Positions 32,026 to 39,026 of a stretch of DNA of 45,171 bases are shown one piece after another (within the stretch, counting starts at the first letter, position 1; every line of letters begins with the position of its first letter). The notes under the pieces are model-generated. The model saw only the letters and a program-made list of their open reading frames with translations. It was not told the DNA's origin and made no database searches. A program made the translations under genes and the position numbers. The stretch covers positions 1 to 45,171 of IMG/VR virus record IMGVR_UViG_3300049919_000150; one strand, 5' to 3'. This DNA comes from a virus.

Positions 32026-33141
32026 TTATTTATCTCCTGTTTCTGTTAGTTTTTTAGGTGCTTCTTTTCCAAACATTGCATCGGCATATTTAGAAGCATC
32101 CATTTGTTTTAAATTAAATCCTTTTTGTTCTTTGTAACTTAATGAATCAATAACTCCCTGATCAAACTTTTTCTTTTCAGCTTGAGCAGGTGACATCATT
32201 GAAACATCTGATAAATCAAATCCAGCCATTGTTTTAACTGAATCAATTGTCAGACCCGCAATCCATTTGCGATTTGTGAAATTAGGTTCAAGACCAAACC
32301 CTGAAATAATTTTACCTGACTTGATACGAGTCTTCGCAAGTTCAGACAAGGCTTCGTGTTTGATCTTGAACACATCCTTAATACGATCGTACATTTTCAA
32401 CATATATGATAACCCCTCATCATCAATTGAATCCTGCACGTTCACATCAATCACAACATCAATCGCATTAAAATATGCTCTGTTCATCGCTGGACACTCT
32501 TGACCTAATGCCGGACAGTATCTGCAATGTTCTGAAGTCACAAATTTAGTTTGACCAAGTTCATATGCTTTTACAATTTCAGTAAGTTGATTGTAATATG
32601 CGGTCATCTGATCTTGAGTCAAGACAACATCACGAACCATTCCAGCAAAGTGATGTGCTCTTGGTTGAATCACACGAAGAATAATCTTGTCGTATGATTT
32701 CTGATTACGAATCATGATCCCTAAACCGTAACCAATCAACTGCCAGTTATTATCAACTTCAACTGCACGATGCCCATATTTTATATCCATGACAACTAAC
32801 GTGCGACCTTCGTCTTCTTCCCAATTATAATCCACATGACCTTTAATTGTCGTGTTACTTATTGGGTATTCAACTTCAAGTTCTGCAGTCGCATGACTTG
32901 GGATCATTGGTAATATTTTATATGAAAAATAATCCATGTCTTCATCATACATTGTACCATTTTCATGATACGCACCAACTAATGCCGGAGTCGTGCCCAT
33001 GAATCTTGACTCAAGAAAACTATGAAATGCCGTACCAACCATTGCGTATTCACCATCTGGTTGTTCAGGCGTTTCAAGAGCCATTGAACCATTGCAGACT
33101 GTAAACCTTGGAAGACTACTTCCGCGAATTAAAGTTTTCAT
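32026..33141 (-). CDS. PD-(D/E)XK nuclease, Cas4/RecB-like (DUF2800 type)
   Basis: The 371-residue protein has a GTAFHSFLE helix (H40), GHVDYNWEE (D104), VVMDIKYG (D119, K121) and a following NNWQLIGYGLG helix (Q134). This is the RecB/Cas4 nuclease core. Four cysteines, C16 near the N-terminus and C206, C209, C216 (CRYCPALGQEC), fit the iron-sulphur cluster of Cas4/AddB-type nucleases. DUF2800 proteins occur in phage replication modules next to the DUF2815 SSB, as here. It probably resects DNA ends in recombination. Its ATG overlaps the preceding stop. Confidence 0.8.
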   Translation of the reverse strand: MKTLIRGSSLPRFTVCNGSMALETPEQPDGEYAMVGTAFHSFLESRFMGTTPALVGAYHENGTMYDEDMDYFSYKILPMIPSHATAELEVEYPISNTTIKGHVDYNWEEDEGRTLVVMDIKYGHRAVEVDNNWQLIGYGLGIMIRNQKSYDKIILRVIQPRAHHFAGMVRDVVLTQDQMTAYYNQLTEIVKAYELGQTKFVTSEHCRYCPALGQECPAMNRAYFNAIDVVIDVNVQDSIDDEGLSYMLKMYDRIKDVFKIKHEALSELAKTRIKSGKIISGFGLEPNFTNRKWIAGLTIDSVKTMAGFDLSDVSMMSPAQAEKKKFDQGVIDSLSYKEQKGFNLKQMDASKYADAMFGKEAPKKLTETGDK

Positions 33142-33767
33142 TAGTAATTACTCTTTTTTGTGATCTTACCTTCAGCGATTAAATCATTATAAAGTTTCAT
33201 CACTTTCACTTTATCAGATGCAACTGTGAAAATAAAACTAACTTCTAATTCCTTGGCTTTATTTGAAATCCACTCTTGATTCACAACTTTATCAACCAAC
33301 AACTGATTCATTACTTTTGGAAGATTCGCAATAAACTCAGACTCCGAATAAAAATGTGCAGGTTGTTGTATTGGTGGTGCTGCAGGAATTACCGGAGGCA
33401 TAGGAATATTCACTTGTTCTAATACTGGTAAAATTGGTTCAGCTTCAACAGCTTTTAATTTAGGTTTACGTTTTGCTTTTTCTGGAACGACAGTTAATGC
33501 TTCTTCCACAGTTTTCGGAAAAGCTTCATCATCTACGTCACACTCCAAATTATCAATGGCAGAAATTAGAGCTTCATCTAAATCTTTAACTTCCGGTTTC
33601 GATAGTATCGGAAAGTCAACCAAATCTCTAGCTTCCTGTTTTGCATTGATAGCCTGCTCTAAAGTCTCATACTTTAGTGGTGTAGTGCTGGCAAACATTC
33701 CTGTTAATCCTGCAATATGCTCACGCAATTCATCACCATTCATTGCTGTTATTTTTATTTCGATCAT
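33141..33767 (-). CDS. Hypothetical protein (208 aa), Pro-rich linker
   Basis: This is the first gene after the promoter at 33797-33824, starting after AAGGAC. Residues 1-90 are acidic and helical, 90-140 form a Pro/Val/Ile-rich linker, and 140-208 a helical domain (LPKVMNQLLVDKVVNQEWIS, KVMKLYNDLIAEGKITK). No family is recognised. Co-transcription with nuclease and SSB suggests a recombination or replication accessory protein. Confidence 0.55.
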   Translation of the reverse strand: MIEIKITAMNGDELREHIAGLTGMFASTTPLKYETLEQAINAKQEARDLVDFPILSKPEVKDLDEALISAIDNLECDVDDEAFPKTVEEALTVVPEKAKRKPKLKAVEAEPILPVLEQVNIPMPPVIPAAPPIQQPAHFYSESEFIANLPKVMNQLLVDKVVNQEWISNKAKELEVSFIFTVASDKVKVMKLYNDLIAEGKITKKSNY

Positions 33768-33796
33768 GTCCTTTTTCTCCTTTGTTTTGTTGGACT

Positions 33797-33824
33797 ATAA
33801 TATTCACTTAATCGGTTAAATCAA
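33797..33824 (-). promoter_or_regulatory. Sigma70-like promoter for nuclease/SSB block
   Basis: On the minus strand a -35 box TTGATT (33819-33824) and a -10 box TATTAT (33797-33802) are 16 bases apart. They lie in a 70-base non-coding gap, about 30 bases before the ATG at 33767. The -35 is part of the 13-base motif TTGCTTGATTTAA, also found near 43.22 kb. Confidence 0.6.
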
Positions 33825-33837
33825 GCAAAAAGTTTAA

Positions 33838-35766
33838 TTAAAGTAAAATTATTATTTGCTCACGCTTTGTTGGATCTGGGTTTGATACAAAATCAATCCT
33901 ATTCCCCTTGTAACCCTGCCATTGTAACATTGTTAGCGCATGGTTTGTCCGGTCTTTAGACATATCATATTGAGACTTCATCTGTGCTATGATCAAGGTC
34001 TTGGTCGGAAAATTCTTTTCTTCATTCATTTGTTTAATTAAATTGTAAATAATTTCCACATAGTCATTTTCTTTTTCTTCTTTGGTTCGTACAATACCCT
34101 CAACTGTGTTGAAACAATACCCCTCACGTTTTAAATAATTAGGGTTTTCCATCAGACTACTTCGGTCTGTAAATTTTCCAATAGACATGACCAATCCTGA
34201 TTCAGTTTCAGTCAGTTCATATCCAGATGCCTCTTTAAATTCTTCACGCTTTACACCATATAAAGTTTTCACTACACGCGAATGTGAAGGAAGTGCCGTA
34301 CCGCCACGACCTGAAAACTGACTGGCATCACGATCTTTTGATGATGATTTACCGATATGATTAACCATTTCAACTCCGCAGTTAGTCTTATTTTTAACTT
34401 TCTGCATGAACTTAATCACACCTTTCGCCATATCATTTAGTCCGGCCTCTGCGCCGGAGAAAGAAGAAATCGGATCAAACACAAGTTTATCATAATTAAA
34501 AACATCATGAACTTTAAGTATCCGGTCCAGCGATTTTGGATTCGGATAATACATTCCTGATTTATCTTTGATCGTTAATTCTAATTCAGAATCGACAGTC
34601 ATTTTTATATGACTTAAAACGTGTTCAACTTCGTCAGGTTTTAAAACCATCTGTCGCATGATCTGACCAAGAATCTGCTCCATTTTTTCAATGTCATCTT
34701 CACCAAAACAAAACATCGTCTTTAAATTCGGTTGGACTTTCAATCCAAGAAACCTACGACCCAAAGCACAGTGTATGGCTTCATTCATCAACAGTGTTGA
34801 TTTACCCACACCACCATCAGCAGATAAGATCATAATATCTCGTGTTGACCAGTGCTCGACAAACTGAGGTCTTCGTAACTTATCTGTGGCAAAAATTCTA
34901 TTCGTATCGGTGCTATTAAAAATAAAACCATGACCATCAACCAGTGCGGGTTCGGTAATTATGACATCAGGTTTTATAGGCGGCGCACTGTCAAATAGTA
35001 ATTCGACTTTCGGTCCAGCTTTCATTCCACCATCGAAGCCAGAATTTATCGTAGCATTGGCCTCATACGTTGGTTTTCCACGAAGAAACGCAGAGTTCAT
35101 TAATTTATCGTGAACAATCTTACGATCCAAACTATTTGTCAAAAGTAAAGTCTGTCCGGCCTCAAATGCACATAGATTTAAAACATCATTTGATGAACCT
35201 GCCGGAGCATTTTCAATTCGTTCACACAGTTCATTTAAAATATCGTTCGCAAAATTTAATTCATATTTATAATTCAATTCTGATTTAGGTTTTGCAGATT
35301 CACGTTTTGAACCTTCGATCAACCACTTCGGCGCATCAGCGAAAGGTAAATTATTATCGAAATTGTAAAGTGCAATCCATCCACCTTCACCGCGAGTATC
35401 AACATCACCCGCCACAGTCGATACGGTATTTCCGATATGCACATCACTATCTGGATATTTATAAATGAAATGTTTTCCACCGGAAGGTGTAGTCTGCGAA
35501 AGTGTTGGCGGTAATTCAAGACCTGCATTTTTAATATTTTCAAAACCATTAGAATTTTTAACGTCAATATCAACTGCAACAATATTATTTATTCGACCTG
35601 TGGGGCAACCCCACATTTTAATCTGCGATCCAAATTCTGCAATCCATGCTTGATGTTGAGCTGGATCATTCGATGCACGTTCACGCCATCCTTTTATGAT
35701 TGGGACTTTTTTGGTCTTCCCATCGGTATCAATAAAAGTTGTGGCTGGAAATACTTTAAAGCTCAT
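33838..35766 (-). CDS. PrimPol primase fused to RepA-like AAA/RecA ATPase
   Basis: The 642-residue protein (ATG 35766; an upstream TTG at 35853 is not favoured) has an N-terminal bifunctional primase/polymerase domain. This shows KGWRERAS, AVDIDVKN (D66, D68), TPSGGKHFIYKYP (93-105) and DVDTRGEGGWI (121-131). The C-terminal half is a RepA-like helicase with Walker A ADGGVGKST (316-324), Walker B KLVFDPISS (427-435) and EMVNHIGKS (466-474). The protein should make primers and unwind DNA at the phage origin. Its stop is just before the promoter gap. A hairpin-capable sequence lies in its leader (35820-35850). Confidence 0.88.
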   Translation of the reverse strand: MSFKVFPATTFIDTDGKTKKVPIIKGWRERASNDPAQHQAWIAEFGSQIKMWGCPTGRINNIVAVDIDVKNSNGFENIKNAGLELPPTLSQTTPSGGKHFIYKYPDSDVHIGNTVSTVAGDVDTRGEGGWIALYNFDNNLPFADAPKWLIEGSKRESAKPKSELNYKYELNFANDILNELCERIENAPAGSSNDVLNLCAFEAGQTLLLTNSLDRKIVHDKLMNSAFLRGKPTYEANATINSGFDGGMKAGPKVELLFDSAPPIKPDVIITEPALVDGHGFIFNSTDTNRIFATDKLRRPQFVEHWSTRDIMILSADGGVGKSTLLMNEAIHCALGRRFLGLKVQPNLKTMFCFGEDDIEKMEQILGQIMRQMVLKPDEVEHVLSHIKMTVDSELELTIKDKSGMYYPNPKSLDRILKVHDVFNYDKLVFDPISSFSGAEAGLNDMAKGVIKFMQKVKNKTNCGVEMVNHIGKSSSKDRDASQFSGRGGTALPSHSRVVKTLYGVKREEFKEASGYELTETESGLVMSIGKFTDRSSLMENPNYLKREGYCFNTVEGIVRTKEEKENDYVEIIYNLIKQMNEEKNFPTKTLIIAQMKSQYDMSKDRTNHALTMLQWQGYKGNRIDFVSNPDPTKREQIIILL

Positions 35767-35863
35767 TAGTTTATCGTCCCTTAATTGGTACGTCCCATGT
35801 TTAGAAAAGGTGGACAAAGAAGCCAGCCGGAAGGACGAACCGACTGACCTCAAACTTAAAGAG

Positions 35864-36295
35864 CTACTTTAAGCCTGTCCGAAAATTATTTAAAACTAAC
35901 TGCTTGACACTATCAACTGAATTAATGAATGACGCATAACCACCTTTTTTGATAATTAAATCAATGAAGTTTTTTTGAGCTACTTCCCTTGGTGTACCTG
36001 AATATTCCCAACCAGTTTCTTTAATTTCTAACGCTGTGAAAACTGCAACTGTGTTACCAACCATTTCAGGTGTAATCAGCAACTCTGTTACACCAATGTA
36101 ATCAGATGATTTTCTAATTTCATTTATTTTTTTAGAAGTATTTCCAAGACCGAATCTAACCGGATGTCCGGTAGGATTTTTAAGTGCTCCTGAATTGTTA
36201 CGAAATAATGTAATATTATATTTCGATGCTTCAATTTGAATAAGTTGACCCAGTTCAGTTTCATTTTCTGGATCAATCTGAACTGGGTTTTTCAT
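35864..36295 (-). CDS. VRR-NUC domain nuclease (Holliday-junction resolvase-like)
   Basis: The 143-residue protein has the VRR-NUC layout: LFRNNSGAL (R32, N33), a RFGLGNTSKKINEIRKSSDY block (D65), FTALEIKETG (E90, K92) and a closing AQKNFIDLIIKKGGYASF (Q107). Stand-alone phage VRR-NUC proteins cleave branched DNA and may resolve junctions before packaging. It lies immediately upstream of the PrimPol gene, with about 100 bases of leader between them that hold no other gene. Confidence 0.82.
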   Translation of the reverse strand: MKNPVQIDPENETELGQLIQIEASKYNITLFRNNSGALKNPTGHPVRFGLGNTSKKINEIRKSSDYIGVTELLITPEMVGNTVAVFTALEIKETGWEYSGTPREVAQKNFIDLIIKKGGYASFINSVDSVKQLVLNNFRTGLK

Positions 36296-36297
36296 AA

Positions 36298-36768
36298 TTA
36301 GTTCGGTTGTTTCGCGCCAGTGACTATACCACGCTTATATTGTGGAGTCTTGTTTGATTCTGGATGTGGTTCATAAACAACACCAACTACAGTGTTGTCA
36401 TCTTTGAACTCAACATTTCCAACTGCTCCGTCGATAATAAAATCAACTTTATTTGAACCTGCTGGAACTTGACCTGCTACAATAGGAATGCGTGACCCGT
36501 GAATAATAAAATCACCTTTCAATTTTCCGTCTGCTGCAACCCAAAACTCCCAAGCACCACTTAAAGCATATTGATAACCTTTTGCGTCTGGATAATCTCT
36601 ATCACCCTCAGGCCATGACCCATCACCAAATCGGCCTTGTGATGCCATTGTGATCGGACCACTCCAATGACCAACCCATGACTTAGGTGCAGTCACAACT
36701 GGCGTTTCTGTTTTGTCGAAAAAGCAACCTGTCATTGCTACTGTTATCAGAACTAAAATCCATTTCAT
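36298..36768 (-). CDS. Phage-encoded lipoprotein, candidate superinfection-exclusion factor
   Basis: The 156-residue protein has a lipoprotein signal (MKWILVLITVAMTGC, lipidated Cys 15) after an AGGAG site. The mature part (about 140 residues) is Gly/Trp/Asp-rich with strand pattern (WVGHWSGPITMA, GAWEFWVAADGKLKGDFIIH, VGNVEFKDDNTVVGVVY). It suggests a small beta-barrel-like fold with G-x-W-x-G. It sits in the early replication block, so it is made before lysis genes. Early phage lipoproteins often block receptors (T5 Llp type). This role is inferred. Confidence 0.65.
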   Translation of the reverse strand: MKWILVLITVAMTGCFFDKTETPVVTAPKSWVGHWSGPITMASQGRFGDGSWPEGDRDYPDAKGYQYALSGAWEFWVAADGKLKGDFIIHGSRIPIVAGQVPAGSNKVDFIIDGAVGNVEFKDDNTVVGVVYEPHPESNKTPQYKRGIVTGAKQPN

Positions 36769-36804
36769 AAAAACTCCTGTGTTAAATAACCGTAATTGGT
36801 TAGT

Positions 36805-37107
36805 TTATTTATTTAAAAATTCCTCAAATTTGTTTAGCACGTCCTTAAGTCTTTGTTCTGTATTTCTAAAAACCAAACCACCAGGTCTTCTGTCCGCAGC
36901 GAATTGAATTTCCTCAACCATTTCCAAAAGAAGCGGAGCCAATAAATTTGCGCCCTTGTAATATCCAGCTTCAAATCCCTTTTGTAAAGCGTACATTTCA
37001 GTCATGCCTTGAAATGGAGAAAAAAATTGGTTATTCAACTCATCAATATCATGTGCAGTGTTTGTTTCATCAATCTTACTTTCCAGCCGTTGTTTTGTGG
37101 TGGTCAT
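36805..37107 (-). CDS. Hypothetical early protein (100 aa)
   Basis: A good AGGTGA site precedes ATG 37107. The protein is acidic and helical (MYALQKGFEAGYYKGANLLA, PLLLEMVEEIQFAADRR, EQRLKDVLNKFEEFLNK). No family is recognised. It follows the 52-residue gene by three bases. A weak 5-bp dyad (TAACC/GGTTA) in the gap after it is too short to call a terminator. Confidence 0.6.
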   Translation of the reverse strand: MTTTKQRLESKIDETNTAHDIDELNNQFFSPFQGMTEMYALQKGFEAGYYKGANLLAPLLLEMVEEIQFAADRRPGGLVFRNTEQRLKDVLNKFEEFLNK

Positions 37108-37110
37108 AAA

Positions 37111-37269
37111 TCACCTATATAAATCATTTACAGCTTGCGGAGTGGGCTTTGATAAATCAATTATTTTCAGTCTAATCAATTCGTATGCCTCATCGTAAGT
37201 TGTGGTTTCTGTGTACTCTATATTGCCAGCATCCATTATTTTCTTTTGATTATCTGTCGCAAGGTTCAT
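37111..37269 (-). CDS. Small hypothetical early protein (52 aa)
   Basis: ATG 37269 follows AAAAGGGGTGTGAG, the strong GGGGTG ribosome-binding site type used by several genes on this strand, and the frame ends with TGA at 37111. The protein is mainly helical (MNLATDNQKKIMDAGNIEY, YDEAYELIRLKIIDLSKPTP). It fills an otherwise empty 160-base gap. No family is recognised. Confidence 0.6.
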   Translation of the reverse strand: MNLATDNQKKIMDAGNIEYTETTTYDEAYELIRLKIIDLSKPTPQAVNDLYR

Positions 37270-37270
37270 C

Positions 37271-37531
37271 TCACACCCCTTTTATTAACTGTTTTAATTT
37301 TGAATCTGTTTGGCCTAAAATATTCCCTGTGCTTCTGTAAACTGATTCCATTTTATCACCCCAAATATCGTTTTGACCATAGGCGCATCTACCGATCAAC
37401 TGATTCAAAAAACTCGCTGTATTATTCTGCATTTCTATAATTTCCAAAAGTTGTGAAATTATCTTGGAGTCTTTTTCCATTTTACTTACAACAGACAAGT
37501 AATCATCAGACGTTATTGTACACAGCTTCAA
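37271..37531 (-). CDS. Small hypothetical early protein (86 aa)
   Basis: The protein is helical, with SDDYLSVVSKMEKDSKIISQ and LLEIIEMQNNTASFLNQLIG, and a C-terminal KLKQLIKG. No family is recognised. The next gene's ATG is two bases away, so both are translated from one transcript. The ATG has no strong site, so confidence is moderate. Confidence 0.5.
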   Translation of the reverse strand: MKLCTITSDDYLSVVSKMEKDSKIISQLLEIIEMQNNTASFLNQLIGRCAYGQNDIWGDKMESVYRSTGNILGQTDSKLKQLIKGV

Positions 37532-37551
37532 TTTTAGTTCTGCGAAGTTAA

Positions 37552-38127
37552 TTATTTTGACATCCGATAATATCTAATCATTTCCATTATGATTTTTTTA
37601 TTTAATTTAAACTCATCTTTATCCCAAGACGATGTACAGTTTTCTAATTCAAACTCATTAAGTTCATCAAATGTCAGTTTTCGACAGCCCCAGATAACGT
37701 GGTCATCAAATATCGTTACAAAATATTTAGTGTTAATGATTTGCAATGGTTTGAAATTGAATCCATATATAGAGCTTAGGTTCGCAGAGCTTAGGTTCGC
37801 AGAGCTTAGGTCCGCAGAGCTTAGGTTCGCAGAGCGTAGGTCCGCAGAGCGTAGGTCCGCAGAGCTTAGGTTCGCAGAGCGTAGGTTCGCAGAGCGTAGG
37901 TCCGCATAGCTTAGGTCCGCAGAGCGTAGGTTCGCAGAGCGTAGGTTCGCAGAGCGTAGGTTCGCATAGCGTAGGTTCGCATAGCGTAGGTCCGCATAGC
38001 TTAGGTCCGCAGAGCGTAGGTTCGCAGAGCTTAGGTTTTCGCCATATGCCGCAACAAATCTTGCCCCTTTTGATTGGTCCAATAACCACATGGCGTGTTG
38101 TTCTAGTCTTATTTTTAATTCACTCAT
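37552..38127 (-). CDS. Pentapeptide-repeat protein
   Basis: The 191-residue protein contains 18 uninterrupted pentapeptides of type A(D/N)L(R/S)(S/Y) (residues 31-120). They form a right-handed square beta-helix with Leu pointing inwards. A 30-residue N-terminal helix cap and a 70-residue C-terminal domain (FVTIFDDHVIWGCRKLTFDE, KKIIMEMIRYYRM) flank it. Pentapeptide proteins such as MfpA and Qnr mimic DNA and bind gyrase. A phage copy could protect or inhibit a host DNA enzyme. ATG 38127 overlaps the previous stop (ATGA) and follows GGGGTG. Only 18 repeats (about 4.5 coils) make it short for a gyrase mimic. Confidence 0.88.
   Translation of the reverse strand: MSELKIRLEQHAMWLLDQSKGARFVAAYGENLSSANLRSADLSYADLRYANLRYANLRSANLRSANLRSADLSYADLRSANLRSANLSSADLRSADLRSANLSSADLSSANLSSANLSSIYGFNFKPLQIINTKYFVTIFDDHVIWGCRKLTFDELNEFELENCTSSWDKDEFKLNKKIIMEMIRYYRMSK
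37768..38037 (-). repeat. 18 tandem 15-bp DNA repeats encoding pentapeptides
   Basis: Plus-strand units follow AGCTTAGGTTCGCAG with only a few variable positions (CTT/CGT, TTC/TCC, AG/AT). Identity between units extends to synonymous positions, which points to recent slippage or unequal exchange. Because the period is a multiple of three, other frames on both strands also stay open here; these are shadows. Confidence 0.92.
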
Positions 38128-38393
38128 ACACACCCCAATTTAGTTTTAATTTGTTCGATGGCATCAACATCTTGCATTAAAAATACTTCAATCCATATAT
38201 GATTTGCACAGTGTTTCCCTATGATAGCTCCATTTTGAATTTTTTCGTTAAGAGCTTCTAATAAGTTTTTAAATTTATCGGCTCTACTCACGGCAATTTC
38301 AAGCGCATCAATAAGTGAAAAAAATTCGTCGTGGTCAAGTCCATGATAAACGTATTTGTATTTCAACTCTTTTAACTTATCTTGCAGGTTCAT
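38124..38393 (-). CDS. Hypothetical early protein (89 aa)
   Basis: The protein is helical and acidic (LQDKLKELKYKYVYHG, DEFFSLIDALEIAVSRADKF, VDAIEQIKTKLG). Its stop overlaps the pentapeptide gene start, and its own start overlaps the stop of the gene before it, so it is part of a coupled run. No family is recognised. Confidence 0.6.
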   Translation of the reverse strand: MNLQDKLKELKYKYVYHGLDHDEFFSLIDALEIAVSRADKFKNLLEALNEKIQNGAIIGKHCANHIWIEVFLMQDVDAIEQIKTKLGCV

Positions 38394-38602
38394 TTTAAAC
38401 CCTTGTAAGATTCGTCATTCGTTAAATCAAAGTATCTAAACTTATCTGACTGTCTCAGTATTTTAATTTTACCACCTTTAGCCATTTTATTTAATTTCTT
38501 ATTGATATTTGAGTTTGAAGTTTTGTATTTGTGACGACCAATCCAACCTACAGATTTTATTTGCTGAATGATTTGGTCTTCAGATAACTCATTGTGTTTC
38601 AT
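38390..38602 (-). CDS. Small basic protein (70 aa), possible winged helix
   Basis: The protein is rich in Lys, Ile and Asn (SEDQIIQQIKSVGWIGRHKY, INKKLNKMAKGGKIKILRQS, DKFRYFDLT). The order helix, helix, basic turn, two strands is suggestive of a small winged helix, but the match is weak. It ends with an overlap into the 89-residue gene. Confidence 0.5.
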   Translation of the reverse strand: MKHNELSEDQIIQQIKSVGWIGRHKYKTSNSNINKKLNKMAKGGKIKILRQSDKFRYFDLTNDESYKGLK

Positions 38603-38604
38603 CG

Positions 38605-39024
38605 TTAATCCCCCAGTATTTTCTTCAATGATCTATCTGATTGTGGTTTTACACACCTGTCAGATCCACCTAACATGCGAAGTTTTTCTTTGTGTTCTTT
38701 GTTATATTCTCTCATTTTTTTATGTAAATTTTTATCACGATGTTTAATATCTAATTTCTTAGTTGTTAATATCACTGGGACTCCCTGTAGTTTTAAATAA
38801 TTATCAAATATTGTACGAGCGTTTAAAAATGATTTATTTTCCAACTGTGAAATAGTATGGTCTATCGCCTTATTTCTAGTATCAAAATGAATATTCAAAC
38901 TATGAACATAATTATAAAACCCACCCATAATTGGTTCACAATTAAAATCACAAAACCCTAGTCTTGAGTCTAAAACCCCTTTGTGGTAATAAATTCTTTG
39001 TTTCTTAATTCCTAAAATTTGCAT
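38605..39024 (-). CDS. Hypothetical basic protein (139 aa)
   Basis: This gene lies two bases after the helicase. It encodes a basic protein with an N-terminal strand-rich part (GIKKQRIYYHKGVLDSRLGF, then CDFNCEP with two Cys) and a Lys/His/Arg-rich C-terminal half (KHRDKNLHKKMREYNKEHKE). The C-terminal end looks nucleic-acid binding. A distant HNH or AP2-like DNA-binding relation is possible but not shown. Confidence 0.55.
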   Translation of the reverse strand: MQILGIKKQRIYYHKGVLDSRLGFCDFNCEPIMGGFYNYVHSLNIHFDTRNKAIDHTISQLENKSFLNARTIFDNYLKLQGVPVILTTKKLDIKHRDKNLHKKMREYNKEHKEKLRMLGGSDRCVKPQSDRSLKKILGD

Positions 39025-39026
39025 GG

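Noticed and set aside
35820-35850. Terminator or riboswitch in the leader of the primase gene
   Set aside because: A 7-bp stem with one wobble pair can form on the minus strand, but no U-tract follows and no conserved riboswitch pattern is recognised.
36769-36804. Terminator between the 100-residue gene and the lipoprotein gene
   Set aside because: The TAACC/GGTTA dyad is only 5 bp and AT-rich with a poor U-tract, too weak to support.
37768-38037. CRISPR-like array
   Set aside because: The 15-bp units are directly adjacent with no spacers, and they translate as regular pentapeptides in one long frame. This is a coding repeat.
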